Part shown: one piece after another, positions 1 to 8,481 of the stretch
Position numbering within the stretch: position 1 is the stretch's first letter
How the letters are laid out: every line of letters starts with the position of its first letter
Assembly: GCA_023407575.1 (NCBI GenBank)
Contig: JAEYLX010000075.1
Coordinates: 248,001-312,000, forward strand
From: Bacillota bacterium
Lineage (GTDB): Bacteria > Bacillota > Clostridia > Lachnospirales > Lachnospiraceae
Length of the DNA: 64,000 bases
Direction: 5' to 3'
Notes under the pieces: model-generated
Database searches by the model: none
What the model saw: only the letters and a program-made list of their open reading frames with translations
Told to the model about the DNA's origin: nothing
Program-made: the position numbers and the translations under genes

Positions 1-808
1 CTTTTATAGTAATCTTACTCTCCTTATTTTTCTTGCCTTTTTGATTATTTATAATAAGCAAATCCTTGTTGTAGTCTATGGAACGAAGCCCCATAGCCTT
101 TCTCTCTTTGGCGGGTAAATGATAAAATTCTTCTCTGGTCCAGATATGTTTTAATTCTCCCTTGTCAAGATATAGAATGCGGTCTGCTATTTCTCTTAAG
201 TAATAGAGACGATGCTCTGCTATAATAACCGTTTTTCCTTGATTTTTTATTAATTGAATATGCTTTCTCAAATCTTCAATTGCTTTTTCATCCAGATTTG
301 ACGAGGGTTCATCCAATAGGTAGATGTCCGGATTCATAGCATAAACCGAAGCAAATGCAACTTTTTGTTTTTCACCCCCGGATAAAGAAAAAATACTTCT
401 TCCAAGTAAATCTTCAATCTCAAGTTCTCTTGCCGTTTGATTTACCTTTTGCCTCATTTCAGCTTGAGGCACTCCGTTATTTTCCATCCCAAAAGCAATT
501 TCTCCGTCAGTATCCATGTTAAAAAATTGTGTTTTTGGATTTTGAAATACAGAACCTACTTTTGACGCAAGCTTATAAATTGGTTCTTCAAAAAGAGGCT
601 TGCCATCTATCTTAATTTCCCCGGATAATTCTCCCGGAAAGAACTCCGGGATCAATCCATTCATCAGTCGCGTAATTGTTGTTTTCCCGCATCCGCTGCG
701 TCCTGTAAGAAGGATGCACTCTCCTGTTTTAATTGTAAAATCCAAGTCCTGCAGCTTACCCTCTTCTGCACCTTCGTAAGAAAAGGATACCCCTTTAAAT
801 TCAATCAT
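1..808 (-). CDS. ECF transporter ATP-binding protein, 3' end beyond the window
   Basis: ATPase of an energy-coupling factor vitamin/nutrient importer, acting on the cytoplasmic face of the membrane. About 269 residues are visible, starting MIEFKGVSFSYEGAEEG. A complete ABC domain is present: Walker A GRSGCGKTT, signature LSGGEKQ, Walker B IYLLDEPSSNLD and H-loop IIAEHR. After it the chain runs into a Lys/Asn-rich linker and off the window edge. In Trep_Strep-type ECF systems this protein is often two ABC domains fused, and the linker suggests a second domain beyond position 1; that part is inference. The start overlaps the EcfT stop by 4 bases (ATGA), so the three genes are translationally coupled. 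Confidence 0.93.
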   Translation of the reverse strand, partial: MIEFKGVSFSYEGAEEGKLQDLDFTIKTGECILLTGRSGCGKTTITRLMNGLIPEFFPGELSGEIKIDGKPLFEEPIYKLASKVGSVFQNPKTQFFNMDTDGEIAFGMENNGVPQAEMRQKVNQTARELEIEDLLGRSIFSLSGGEKQKVAFASVYAMNPDIYLLDEPSSNLDEKAIEDLRKHIQLIKNQGKTVIIAEHRLYYLREIADRILYLDKGELKHIWTREEFYHLPAKERKAMGLRSIDYNKDLLIINNQKGKKNKESKITIK

Positions 809-1509
809 AACATTCCACCTCTCAACAGTAATCCAAAGACAAAATAGAGAAACATTAGTAGGATTGCTACTGTATCAAGAATAGAAAAACGAATATCAGT
901 TAAGCAACTTCTTGTATTCGGATTTTCAATTCCTCGGGTTACCGATGCAATGGATAACTCATCTGCTGTTTTTGATGCCGCCATCATCATAGGCACATAG
1001 AAGCATTCTATTGTCATAGAAGGATGTTTGATTATTCCTAAAAGCGAAGGAGAGATATCTCGCATTCTCATGGCATCCTTAATCGAGTGCCAATCTTCTT
1101 TTATAACTGGCAAATAGCACATCATAACTGCAAAGGGAATAACAAAGCCGTTTGGCATATGCATTTTATAGAGTGCTGCCATAAATTCACTGGTCTTGGT
1201 GGTTGCAATCATAATTCCTGCCATGAATCCACAGGGATATACTTTATTAACGAGTCCGAAGAAAGCCATAAACATTGCTTGCCAAATACTACTTAAATTG
1301 TAAATACTAAGTTTGGTAACAAAAAAAATGATTACATAAGCTCCAATGCCTAAAAATGTATAGTGGTATTTCTTCATTAAGAATCCAAGCACCCCGATCA
1401 AAAGAACCAGCAGTAACCCATACGTTAAAGACGGTGCAAACATGGTAGATAAGACACATAGGAACAATATTCCTAACTTTGCACGTGGATCGAAGTGGAT
1501 TGCACTCAT
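805..1509 (-). CDS. ECF transporter transmembrane protein EcfT
   Basis: A 234-residue membrane protein that would couple the ATPase to the substrate-binding S component. It has about five hydrophobic segments: residues 10-60 as two or three helices, 65-105, and a C-terminal helix near 210-230. The cytoplasmic coupling region is visible around residues 140-195, with the Ala/Arg-rich AMRMRDIS and ASVTRGIE stretches that play the role of the EcfT Ala-Arg-Gly motifs. It lies between the S component and the ATPase, with ATGA overlaps on both sides. The ATG at 1509 matches the family start. The substrate cannot be read from this subunit. Confidence 0.9.
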   Translation of the reverse strand: MSAIHFDPRAKLGILFLCVLSTMFAPSLTYGLLLVLLIGVLGFLMKKYHYTFLGIGAYVIIFFVTKLSIYNLSSIWQAMFMAFFGLVNKVYPCGFMAGIMIATTKTSEFMAALYKMHMPNGFVIPFAVMMCYLPVIKEDWHSIKDAMRMRDISPSLLGIIKHPSMTIECFYVPMMMAASKTADELSIASVTRGIENPNTRSCLTDIRFSILDTVAILLMFLYFVFGLLLRGGML

Positions 1510-2117
1510 GCTGTAATTCCTGCCTTATCAAACTGTTTCTTTAATAGTTTTTGGCCAATCCTTGCACTAAGAGTGGCAATCAGAATTGTTCCTATCAGAA
1601 TTACTGCAATCATCCAGTTTTGTGCGGCTGCGTTCATCGCATCCAGATAACTTTCTGTAGTTCCTCCATTTAACATATACTTACCCCAGGCTTCTTTATC
1701 TATAAAAAAGCTGATGTAGGTCCAGGTGGAACCAAGGCTGATACAGATATAGGCTACTACATTTCCAAACTTGCTTTTATAATTCTTACTGCCTGCAATA
1801 AAATCTCCTACAATTCCACCGATAATATATCCCAGATCCATAGCCCAATGCATTCCTGTGGCAAACATGATAACACCACATAAGATACCTGCAGTTGCAA
1901 TCGCACCTTTTTTAGGGACTTTAGCAATTAAGAGTATCAACACAGGCCCTCCTAAAAGAGCAGAACCTAACGGCATGTAAAAGGTAAGTACTGGATTTGG
2001 CCCAAATATGATGCCTCCAATAAATATAGTAACCATAAGCAGTGCAGAAAAGATTCCAATTGTAATAAGCTCTTTTATTGTGAGACCTTTCTTTTTGAAA
2101 TGGGATCGATTACTCAT
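1506..2117 (-). CDS. ECF transporter S component (Trep_Strep / MptD-like)
   Basis: A 203-residue integral membrane protein with about five or six hydrophobic helices and a positively charged N-terminus (SNRSHFKKK) followed by LTIKELITIGIFSALLMV. This layout is typical of the Trep_Strep family of putative ECF substrate-binding subunits. It would bind the transported nutrient, which is unknown for this family. It is the first gene of the operon S-T-A. The start is preceded by a strong site (GGAGGATAAT then TTATG). The AraC gene at 2385 diverges from it across 267 bp, which should hold both promoters, so AraC is the likely regulator. Confidence 0.85.
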   Translation of the reverse strand: MSNRSHFKKKGLTIKELITIGIFSALLMVTIFIGGIIFGPNPVLTFYMPLGSALLGGPVLILLIAKVPKKGAIATAGILCGVIMFATGMHWAMDLGYIIGGIVGDFIAGSKNYKSKFGNVVAYICISLGSTWTYISFFIDKEAWGKYMLNGGTTESYLDAMNAAAQNWMIAVILIGTILIATLSARIGQKLLKKQFDKAGITA

Positions 2118-2384
2118 AAATTATCCTCCTTGTGTTATGCAATATAATTGACCTTATCAGCATAACCTGTTATTATTTGATTGGTTAGACTTATCTAACT
2201 TCAAGTAAAATAGCATACCAAGATTTTCATTTCAATATGTTTGAAGGATTTTCGACTAATCGTTATGATAAAGCGTCCGATTGAGATATTTTTAATGAAT
2301 TACAGGTCTCATGCAATCTTTTTAATTATACGATTTGAACGAATTTTATTTTTATGTAGGTTTAATATATAGATTGGAGCTCCT

Positions 2385-3344
2385 ATGAATCAAAACCTTA
2401 ACGAATTATATCAATCCATGCTGGGTGAATTCGGATTTAATACTGTTCCTGGTGGATCGAGATTCAGTTCTTCCGGGCAGACCTTTGCTTTGACAGATGA
2501 ACTTGGAAAAGGATATTATTGGATTTATACAGAAAAGAACTTATTCAATATTAAAATACATGATTTTTATTATCACGAGGACTATTTATTTGAATGTAAT
2601 ATGCCTGAATGTCTAAGTGTGACGTATTATTATTCCATAGCAGGGCATGAACTAAATCCCTATCGCCGCATGAATGCGAATTGTATTAAAAGTTATTTAG
2701 GCGGACAGGTACCCTTTAAAGCAATGATGCATAAAAAAATACCTATTAAGTCAATAGGTATAGAAATTATGCCTGAATATTATAATCATTATTTAAAAGA
2801 TAAGTATCCTGACGAGTATATCAATCCTTATAAGGCTTTTTGCTCCATTGATGAAACTTCCAGCTTTCCTGAAATGATGGTTTTATTAAATCAGGTATGT
2901 GATTACAGGGGAGAAGGTATCCGTGCAAAACTCTTCTATGAAGCCAAGGTTTCCGAAGCAGTTTCACTTGTATTGGAACACTTTCATAAGATGTCATATT
3001 CTCATAAGCATCTGTCTAAAAAGGACATGGAGCAAATACATAATGTAACAGCATATATTAATGATCATGCTGCCTTTCCTTTAACCTTGGAACAATTATC
3101 TCGTATTGCCTGTATGGGAACGACAAAATTAAAGCAGACTTTTAAACAGGTGAATAATTGTACTATAACGGAATATATTCAGCAGCAACGAATGGGGCAG
3201 GCAGAGTTCTTACTCTCCCATACTGATTTGAACATAGCACAGATTTCGCAGACAGTCGGTTATTCCAGCGCAAGCCGTTTTGCGGAACTTTTTCATAGAA
3301 ACGTTGGTATTCTGCCTGGTGAATATAGAAAAATTATGAATTAA
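2385..3344 (+). CDS. AraC-family transcriptional regulator
   Basis: A 319-residue regulator. The C-terminal part, about residues 215-317, holds two helix-turn-helix units with the AraC signature: LTLEQLSRIACMGTTKLKQTFK, then LNIAQISQTVGYSSASRFAELFHRNVGILPGEYR (each given here only as landmarks, first and second HTH). The N-terminal 200 residues are an effector or dimerisation domain without a recognised cupin motif. The start follows GGAGCTCCTATG. It diverges from the ECF operon and is the obvious candidate to regulate it, probably in response to the imported nutrient (inference). Confidence 0.9.
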   Translation: MNQNLNELYQSMLGEFGFNTVPGGSRFSSSGQTFALTDELGKGYYWIYTEKNLFNIKIHDFYYHEDYLFECNMPECLSVTYYYSIAGHELNPYRRMNANCIKSYLGGQVPFKAMMHKKIPIKSIGIEIMPEYYNHYLKDKYPDEYINPYKAFCSIDETSSFPEMMVLLNQVCDYRGEGIRAKLFYEAKVSEAVSLVLEHFHKMSYSHKHLSKKDMEQIHNVTAYINDHAAFPLTLEQLSRIACMGTTKLKQTFKQVNNCTITEYIQQQRMGQAEFLLSHTDLNIAQISQTVGYSSASRFAELFHRNVGILPGEYRKIMN

Positions 3345-3411
3345 TCTTTTGGGATGTTGAGAATTAAGGAAAAACAGAGTCGATACCACTGATAGCATCT
3401 GGATGGGAGGA

Positions 3412-4134
3412 TTATGCTATTTTTGCTATTATTTTGCGCCTTGCAAAAAGAAAAATAATAACAATTATCATAATACTTAATCCAGCATATATACTGCTTT
3501 CTTTGGTAAATGTGGGAAATTGTTTTGATTTTAATATATAAGTTATAAATGCGTTTGGCAGATTTATTAGGTATGACACTATTAAATTGTTGCCGGAGAG
3601 CTTAAACGCAATGGAAAATCCAGTACCCACAACTAGCAATAATAAAATATCTTCAACAGTCCTAAAACCGGGATATCCTAAATGGTATAACGAAAACATT
3701 GTTGCGGAAATCAGAATTGCAATAATACTTCCATACTGCTTCTCAATTCTTGTTTGAAAATATCCCCGAAAAAGAAATTCCTCAAAAAAAGTAGTCATAA
3801 TCAGCGGCAATATACATATCGGCAGTTTGTTCCACTCCATATTCTCTCCTGCAATCACTTTAGGAATAACCTGCCCGCCTATAGAAAACACTACAAAAAG
3901 CAATAAAATAATTATTTGACGATTGCCAAGTCTTTTTATACCAATCGATGAAAAATTCTCATTATTTTTAATGACAAGATAAAACGGGAGGAAGGTACTA
4001 AGTATTAGACCGTAAATCCCATTGTAAAAAACGGCAAAGCCTATCCCTCCATTATATAAAGCCGCTATAGCTATGGATAATATTAGCAGACATACTATTT
4101 CAACACTCAAAAAAATGATATTTTGTTTCTTCAT
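3412..4134 (-). CDS. CPBP-family intramembrane metalloprotease (Abi-like)
   Basis: A 240-residue multispanning protein with about seven hydrophobic segments. The CPBP/Abi protease motifs are seen: EExxxR as FFEEFLFRGYF near residue 118 and FxxxH as MFSLYHLGY near residue 147. The usual last motif with His followed four residues later by Asn is not clear; the corresponding stretch reads LINLPNAF, so one metal ligand may be lost or shifted. Roles in the family range from prenyl-protein processing to bacteriocin immunity, and none is indicated here. The start has GGAGG five bases upstream of ATG. It is not in an obvious operon. Confidence 0.8.
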   Translation of the reverse strand: MKKQNIIFLSVEIVCLLILSIAIAALYNGGIGFAVFYNGIYGLILSTFLPFYLVIKNNENFSSIGIKRLGNRQIIILLLFVVFSIGGQVIPKVIAGENMEWNKLPICILPLIMTTFFEEFLFRGYFQTRIEKQYGSIIAILISATMFSLYHLGYPGFRTVEDILLLLVVGTGFSIAFKLSGNNLIVSYLINLPNAFITYILKSKQFPTFTKESSIYAGLSIMIIVIIFLFARRKIIAKIA

Positions 4135-4141
4135 TCATTCC

Positions 4142-4299
4142 TCCTAAACATTACCTCTGGATAACTTCTTTTTTACTTCTTCAAATGGCGGGCGATACAC
4201 TACCTAACATCCTCCAATATAGCTTCCTCCGTCACGCTGACCACGAGCCATTTCATATCTTTTATAGGTATCCTTTAATAGTTCATGCTGATATACCTG
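4142..4299 (-). pseudogene. Remnant of a small gene, broken by an in-frame stop
   Basis: On the minus strand a frame without start reads ...YQHELLKDTYKRYEMARG, ending in GGSYIGGC and TAG at 4204-4206. The same frame continues after the stop as VVYRPPFEEVKKKLSRGNV and ends in TAG at 4142-4144. Both pieces look like protein sequence rather than random frame. They lie just upstream of the CPBP gene. A decayed reading frame is the simplest view; a real 18-codon ORF beginning at the GTG is an alternative. The family is not recognised. Confidence 0.3.
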
Positions 4300-4348
4300 T
4301 CAATCATTTTATCATTATCATGAATTGAATAAGAAACTACCAGGCATT

Positions 4349-5218
4349 CTATATTTCAACTTCCGTGAGGGTTAAGTTCATTGCTCTCCCACCAACCTTG
4401 ACTCTAAAAATTTTATTATCCTTTATAGTTAAAGACACATGGATTTCAGATGGCCTTTTCATAGAATAACCTTGTTCAAAAACAATGCGTGAAGCTTGCT
4501 CCTCGTTGATTTTACCATAATGGTACAAATAACAACCAAGTGCACCATTTGATGTTCCTGTGGCAGATTCCTCTGGGATACCATATAAGGGAGCAAAGTT
4601 TCTACAATAAGCGTTAGCACCCTGTAAGGAGTCCAAAGAAAAAACATGGTATCCAACAGTATTATACTTCTGACTGATTTCTTTTACTTTTTCCATATCC
4701 GGTCTGATCGCATCTAAAATCTCAATGCTTCTTACGGGAACAATAATATCCCGAAGCCCTGTTGATACAACTTGCACCAACAAGTCTGCTGTAATTTGTG
4801 AAGTACTAATGTTTAAGGACTCTGCGACTTCATCTTTATCTATGATTTCTGAAAATACAGGAATAGATTGATCCATCATAACAAAATTATCGTTATAAAT
4901 TTCAATGCCAAGGATTCCTGCTCTGGTTTCTTGCTCATACTTACCTTGTTTTAACAAGTTAAGACTTGACATTGCATAGAAGGTGGCAATCGTAGCATGG
5001 CCACATAAGTCAACCTCTTCCTTCGGTGTAAAAAATCTCACTTTAAAATCTGCTGCATTTGATTGTAATATAAATGCAGTTTCACTGAAGCCAAGAACAG
5101 CAGCAATTTTTCTCATTTCTTCCTCTGATAGTGAATCTGCATTCATAACAACACCTGCTGGGTTTCCTCCTTCTTTTGTTTTAGCAAAAGAGTTTAATGT
5201 ATATACGTTAATTTTCAT
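4349..5218 (-). CDS. PhzF-family isomerase/epimerase
   Basis: A 289-residue protein with the two-fold diaminopimelate-epimerase-like fold typical of PhzF. Motifs: N-terminal INVYTLNSFAKTKEGGNPAGVV, the catalytic Glu in GFSETAFIL, DLCGHATIATFYAM, and in the second half FAPLYGIPEESATGTSNGALGCYL. Length is usual for the family. I chose ATG 5218, not the in-frame ATG seven codons upstream, because GGGAGGTGG sits at the right distance before 5218. In most bacteria PhzF homologues have no known substrate and are not tied to phenazine synthesis; there are no phenazine genes here. Confidence 0.88.
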   Translation of the reverse strand: MKINVYTLNSFAKTKEGGNPAGVVMNADSLSEEEMRKIAAVLGFSETAFILQSNAADFKVRFFTPKEEVDLCGHATIATFYAMSSLNLLKQGKYEQETRAGILGIEIYNDNFVMMDQSIPVFSEIIDKDEVAESLNISTSQITADLLVQVVSTGLRDIIVPVRSIEILDAIRPDMEKVKEISQKYNTVGYHVFSLDSLQGANAYCRNFAPLYGIPEESATGTSNGALGCYLYHYGKINEEQASRIVFEQGYSMKRPSEIHVSLTIKDNKIFRVKVGGRAMNLTLTEVEI

Positions 5219-5354
5219 GTATTCCCACCTCCCTATCATGTATTATTGAGACATTATGTTTTCAAAGAATTCTCTATAACCACAGCTGGTTTCCCTTAAA
5301 ATCAGTAGCACTCCTAATAATTCTTCGGGATAGACATTCACTTATGCAACAGTA

Positions 5355-6770
5355 CTATTGTCTCAACATCATATCTTCATACATATCTTTACCGATATAG
5401 TACCCTGCTGCAGGATACTTTGTAACATTTATAGCACAGTCAAATACATCAATCATCCCTGAAATAGGCTGTAGAAAACCACTCCACTCAGGACCATATT
5501 CCATATGTAGTCTCTTCCAATCAGTAAACATACGAACGGCATCTCTATTGTATTTTCCCTCCATTGTTGGAAAATTCAATTTTAACCCCTCCTTGAGTAC
5601 AGCTTTTCCATTTTCATCAGTTTGAGGCACTTCTCCTTCTGTCTTCATTGGAATAACGAACATGGCTTTCGTCATCTCAATAGACATAAACCTATAATAC
5701 AGATTGTAAATAAGCTCTGCATCTGGAGTATCTGGATTTCCAAGCTGTCCTAAAAGAAGCATCCATCTCATAAGATCCGGATTAGTAACCGGAATATTAA
5801 TTTGAGGGGTATCACCATAATCAGGCTTAGGCACAATCATGCTGGCATCAATTGCTGTCTGTTCTGAAAGAATTGCAGCACCACATGCACCGTTCATATA
5901 AAATGAACTTCCCATGAAACTATAAATTCCATCCTTATTTGTACCATTTTCAATTTTTCTAATTTCAAATTCCTCTGAAGAATACAGTGTTTCATATGGT
6001 TTTGAATACGCCTTTGAAATAATCATGATATCTGGAGGTGTGCACACATAGCCGTTATCTTGTTTAATGGTATGCGAAAACATATGAGGCTCGCCAGTAC
6101 TCTTATTAAAAACTGTGTAAATTTCATCTGCGGCTAATATCTTTTTACATAAAGCATCAGCAAGTTTCTCTATCTTTTTACGTTTTGCTTGTCTTTCCTC
6201 TTCTGACTCATTTGCAGAATTCTTTGAATGAAACCAGTTAAATAATCTCCAAGCTTCAGCACAATCAGTAATACTCATAGCAGCAATCTCATCATCAGAT
6301 AAAACTAATTTTTTACGCATTACATACACATCACCTATTGCCGCAATATACGCCTCATGAACCTCCTTAGTGCTTATATCTCGCGTATGGACAATTGAGC
6401 CTATTTTTATATCAACCTTTTGACCTGCCTCAAGCTTTAATGCCACCAAGCAATCTGTAGCTGTACCCACGGGTCTTTGATTAATCTCAAGTCCTAAGAC
6501 TGTTGTAAGAAGTATTGAACCATTATCATCTCCAAAGTTAGAAACATAAACTGCCATACCTGGATTTACTGTTCCCTTTACTCTTCCAACAACCACAAGA
6601 TCATTAGAATTTTGTAATTTAAATGTATCGTGAACCCCATATACAAAGGAACCGCCAATCGACTTCTGATTAGCCGAACTATCATTTGTTAATTTAGATT
6701 CCTTGACATTCTTCTGCACAGCAACCTGCTTATTTTCTTTTTTTCCAAAAAGATCAAATAACTTTCCCAT
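5355..6770 (-). CDS. Uncharacterised protein with EF-Tu-domain-2-like and SseB-like regions
   Basis: A 471-residue soluble protein. Residues about 45-130 resemble the beta-barrel domain 2 of translation GTPases: GVHDTFKL, VVVGRVKGTVNPGMAVYVSN, then RPVGTATDCLVALKL and KIGSIVHTRD. No GTPase domain is present. Residues about 205-330 and 345-471 look like two SseB-type segments (IYTVFNKSTGEPHMFSHT; AVRMFTDWKRL). The N-terminus is a Lys-rich linker after GKLFDLFGKK. The assignment is by pattern only. AAAGGGGATTAT precedes the ATG. It stands alone, with no operon partner, and its function is unknown. Confidence 0.6.
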   Translation of the reverse strand: MGKLFDLFGKKENKQVAVQKNVKESKLTNDSSANQKSIGGSFVYGVHDTFKLQNSNDLVVVGRVKGTVNPGMAVYVSNFGDDNGSILLTTVLGLEINQRPVGTATDCLVALKLEAGQKVDIKIGSIVHTRDISTKEVHEAYIAAIGDVYVMRKKLVLSDDEIAAMSITDCAEAWRLFNWFHSKNSANESEEERQAKRKKIEKLADALCKKILAADEIYTVFNKSTGEPHMFSHTIKQDNGYVCTPPDIMIISKAYSKPYETLYSSEEFEIRKIENGTNKDGIYSFMGSSFYMNGACGAAILSEQTAIDASMIVPKPDYGDTPQINIPVTNPDLMRWMLLLGQLGNPDTPDAELIYNLYYRFMSIEMTKAMFVIPMKTEGEVPQTDENGKAVLKEGLKLNFPTMEGKYNRDAVRMFTDWKRLHMEYGPEWSGFLQPISGMIDVFDCAINVTKYPAAGYYIGKDMYEDMMLRQ

Positions 6771-7380
6771 ATAATCCCCTTTTCAATATGTTTTTTGATA
6801 TTTACTTTTTGATAGCAACACTACCAGCTTAACATACCACTACTTATACAGGTAAACGTGAATATCAACAATTTCAGTACCTGCTTTCGCTTAAGTTGTT
6901 AAATGAATTCCGAATACCATTAAAACGATTTACTTACTACAAATTTATCATATCAATACTGGTAAGTAAATCCAAAGTCAAAACTAATTAAAAAACAAGG
7001 TGCAATAAGATAAATCTGCACCTTGCTAACTGAAAACTCACTATCTTCGGTTTAATTCTACAATTACCTCCACATGCCTTGAAGAGATAAAAAAGGTGCC
7101 ACTTTAACTCAGTAAGTCGTTGGCGATACAGAATATATAAAGTTAAGAATTAAGGAAACAAAGTCTACAACTTTCCAATTCATTGGTTTATGTATAATTG
7201 TAAAATAATTTAATAAAAACTTACTATATTCTTTATGTATAATTTAAATGATTTTTTGCTAGTATAAATTTATTTTTATACTGCCTAATTGTGAAATTAA
7301 TAATGTATACTTTCCACCTTGCGAAAAACGCTTGCATAAATCTGATAAAATATAAATAAAAACAAGGAGTAAAGAACAAA
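6771..7380. other. Gene-free AT-rich stretch at the left edge of the accessory island
   Basis: About 610 bp without a credible ORF on either strand. It holds one perfect 9-bp inverted repeat (6996-7025, listed separately). The phrase AGAATTAAGGAAA at about 7145 also occurs near 3361, downstream of the AraC gene. The right end contains the leader and ribosome site (AACAAGGAGTAAAGAACAAA) of the recombinase. Base composition becomes visibly more AT-rich from about 7150 onward. Confidence 0.5.
6996..7025 (-). terminator. Perfect 9-bp inverted repeat with T-run on the minus strand
   Basis: CAAGGTGCA and TGCACCTTG are separated by 12 bases. On the minus strand the hairpin is followed by TTTTTTAATTAG, the form of an intrinsic terminator. 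No minus-strand gene lies just upstream of it, so it may be left from a lost gene, or it may block read-through toward the gene at 5355-6770. Confidence 0.4.
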
Positions 7381-8304
7381 ATGGACAATTTACAAACTAA
7401 AATTTTAGGGTATTTAACTTATTGCCAAAACCAAAAGAGATTAGATAGTAAAACTATAAAAGCATATAGAATTGATTTATCACAATTTGTTAGTTTCCAT
7501 TCAAATGACTTTTCAAATTTTACTAATCCAATTTCTATAGAAGAATTCATATCATCTCTTCATCAATCTTTTAGGCCCAAAACCGTAAAGCGTAAAATAG
7601 CAACTTTAAAAGCTTTTTATCATTATTTAGAGTACAAAGATATTATTACAATAAATCCTTTCAACAAATTGCAAACCAAATTTCGAGAACCTATAATTTT
7701 ACCAAAGGTTATACCATTGCATATAATAGAAAACCTGCTCGCCATATTATATAAACAACAGAAATTGACATTAACAGTATTTCAAGAAAAGTGCCTTTCT
7801 CGTGACATTGCAATTATAGAACTTCTATTTGCCACTGGAGTCAGAATTTCAGAATTATGTTCTTTGAAACTATCTGACATTGATTTTATAGAAAAGAATC
7901 TATTAATATACGGAAAGGGATCGAAGGAACGACGAATTCAAATCGGCAACGATGAAGTGATATCGGCATTAAGAATCTATCAAAATAGTTTTAAAAAAGA
8001 GCTTGAAACCTCAGATTACTTTTTTATCAACCGTTTAAATAAACGCCTTTCAGAACAATCTGTACGTAATATGATAAACAAATATTCTAAGCTAGCTACT
8101 ATTAAATTACATATTACACCGCATATGTTTAGGCATTCATTTGCAACATACCTTTTAGAGGAAGATGTTGATATCCGATATATACAAGAAATGCTTGGAC
8201 ACAGTTCTATTAATGTCACTGAAATCTATACGCATGTTACAATGGCTAAACAAAAAAATATATTAACGAAAAAGCATCCCAGAAACACTCTGATTCTTAA
8301 ATGA
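7381..8304 (+). CDS. Tyrosine recombinase (XerC/D-like), probable DNA invertase of the adjacent segment
   Basis: A 307-residue recombinase. The SAM-like DNA-binding core domain covers about residues 1-90 and the catalytic domain 105-290. The whole catalytic set is visible: R155 (ATGVRISEL), K179/K182 (YGKGSKERRI), H248 and R251 (HMFRHSFAT), H274 (LGHSS) and nucleophile Y283 (EIYTHV). It therefore looks active. It ends 90 bp left of the first dyad site and has its own terminator. Chromosomal XerC/D normally sit in housekeeping contexts; the AT-rich composition and the paired sites argue for a local role (inference). It lies outside the bounded segment, as many phase-variation recombinases do. 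Confidence 0.93.
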   Translation: MDNLQTKILGYLTYCQNQKRLDSKTIKAYRIDLSQFVSFHSNDFSNFTNPISIEEFISSLHQSFRPKTVKRKIATLKAFYHYLEYKDIITINPFNKLQTKFREPIILPKVIPLHIIENLLAILYKQQKLTLTVFQEKCLSRDIAIIELLFATGVRISELCSLKLSDIDFIEKNLLIYGKGSKERRIQIGNDEVISALRIYQNSFKKELETSDYFFINRLNKRLSEQSVRNMINKYSKLATIKLHITPHMFRHSFATYLLEEDVDIRYIQEMLGHSSINVTEIYTHVTMAKQKNILTKKHPRNTLILK

Positions 8305-8313
8305 ATATACTTA

Positions 8314-8351
8314 AAATGCAGCCATATAAAATTAGGCTGCATTTTTATTTA
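8314..8351 (+). terminator. Intrinsic terminator after the recombinase
   Basis: AAATGCAGCC and GGCTGCATTT form a 10-bp stem around an 11-base loop, followed by TTTATTT. It ends recombinase transcription before the first recombination site, so the STAND-like gene is probably not read from the recombinase promoter. Confidence 0.85.
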
Positions 8352-8392
8352 AATACTATTATTTCTTTCGAAAAAGTATCAACATGTTTTTT

Positions 8393-8431
8393 TAATGGAG
8401 GATAATTCGATATTATCCTCCATTCATTGTA
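8393..8431. repeat. Left recombination site: 13-bp arms, core TCGAT
   Basis: Arm AATGGAGGATAAT (8394-8406), core TCGAT (8407-8411), arm ATTATCCTCCATT (8412-8424), then CATTGTA. The arms are perfect inverted repeats, the layout of a tyrosine-recombinase core site. The partner at 12605-12642 has identical arms but the reverse-complement core ATCGA, so the two are in inverted orientation by core. Outside the core the two sites also match in direct orientation through the right-hand flank CATTGTA. Confidence 0.85.
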
Positions 8432-8481
8432 AGGGAAATATAATAGCATTATTTAATTATAGCAAAATAAGAGGAATTTTT

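Noticed and set aside
4349..5218. Phenazine biosynthesis gene phzF
   Set aside because: Only the fold family is supported; no other phenazine genes are present.
7381..8304. Housekeeping XerC/XerD
   Set aside because: Setting in AT-rich accessory DNA beside paired recombination sites argues for a dedicated recombinase; the family match alone does not separate them.
8394..8424. Left dyad as a transcription terminator
   Set aside because: No T-run follows the stem on either strand, and a clear terminator for the recombinase is already present at 8314-8351.
8395..8481. Longer start of the STAND-like gene inside the left recombination site
   Set aside because: ATG 8482 has a clear ribosome site (AAGAGGAATTTTT); the 8395 start lies within the dyad arm and has none.
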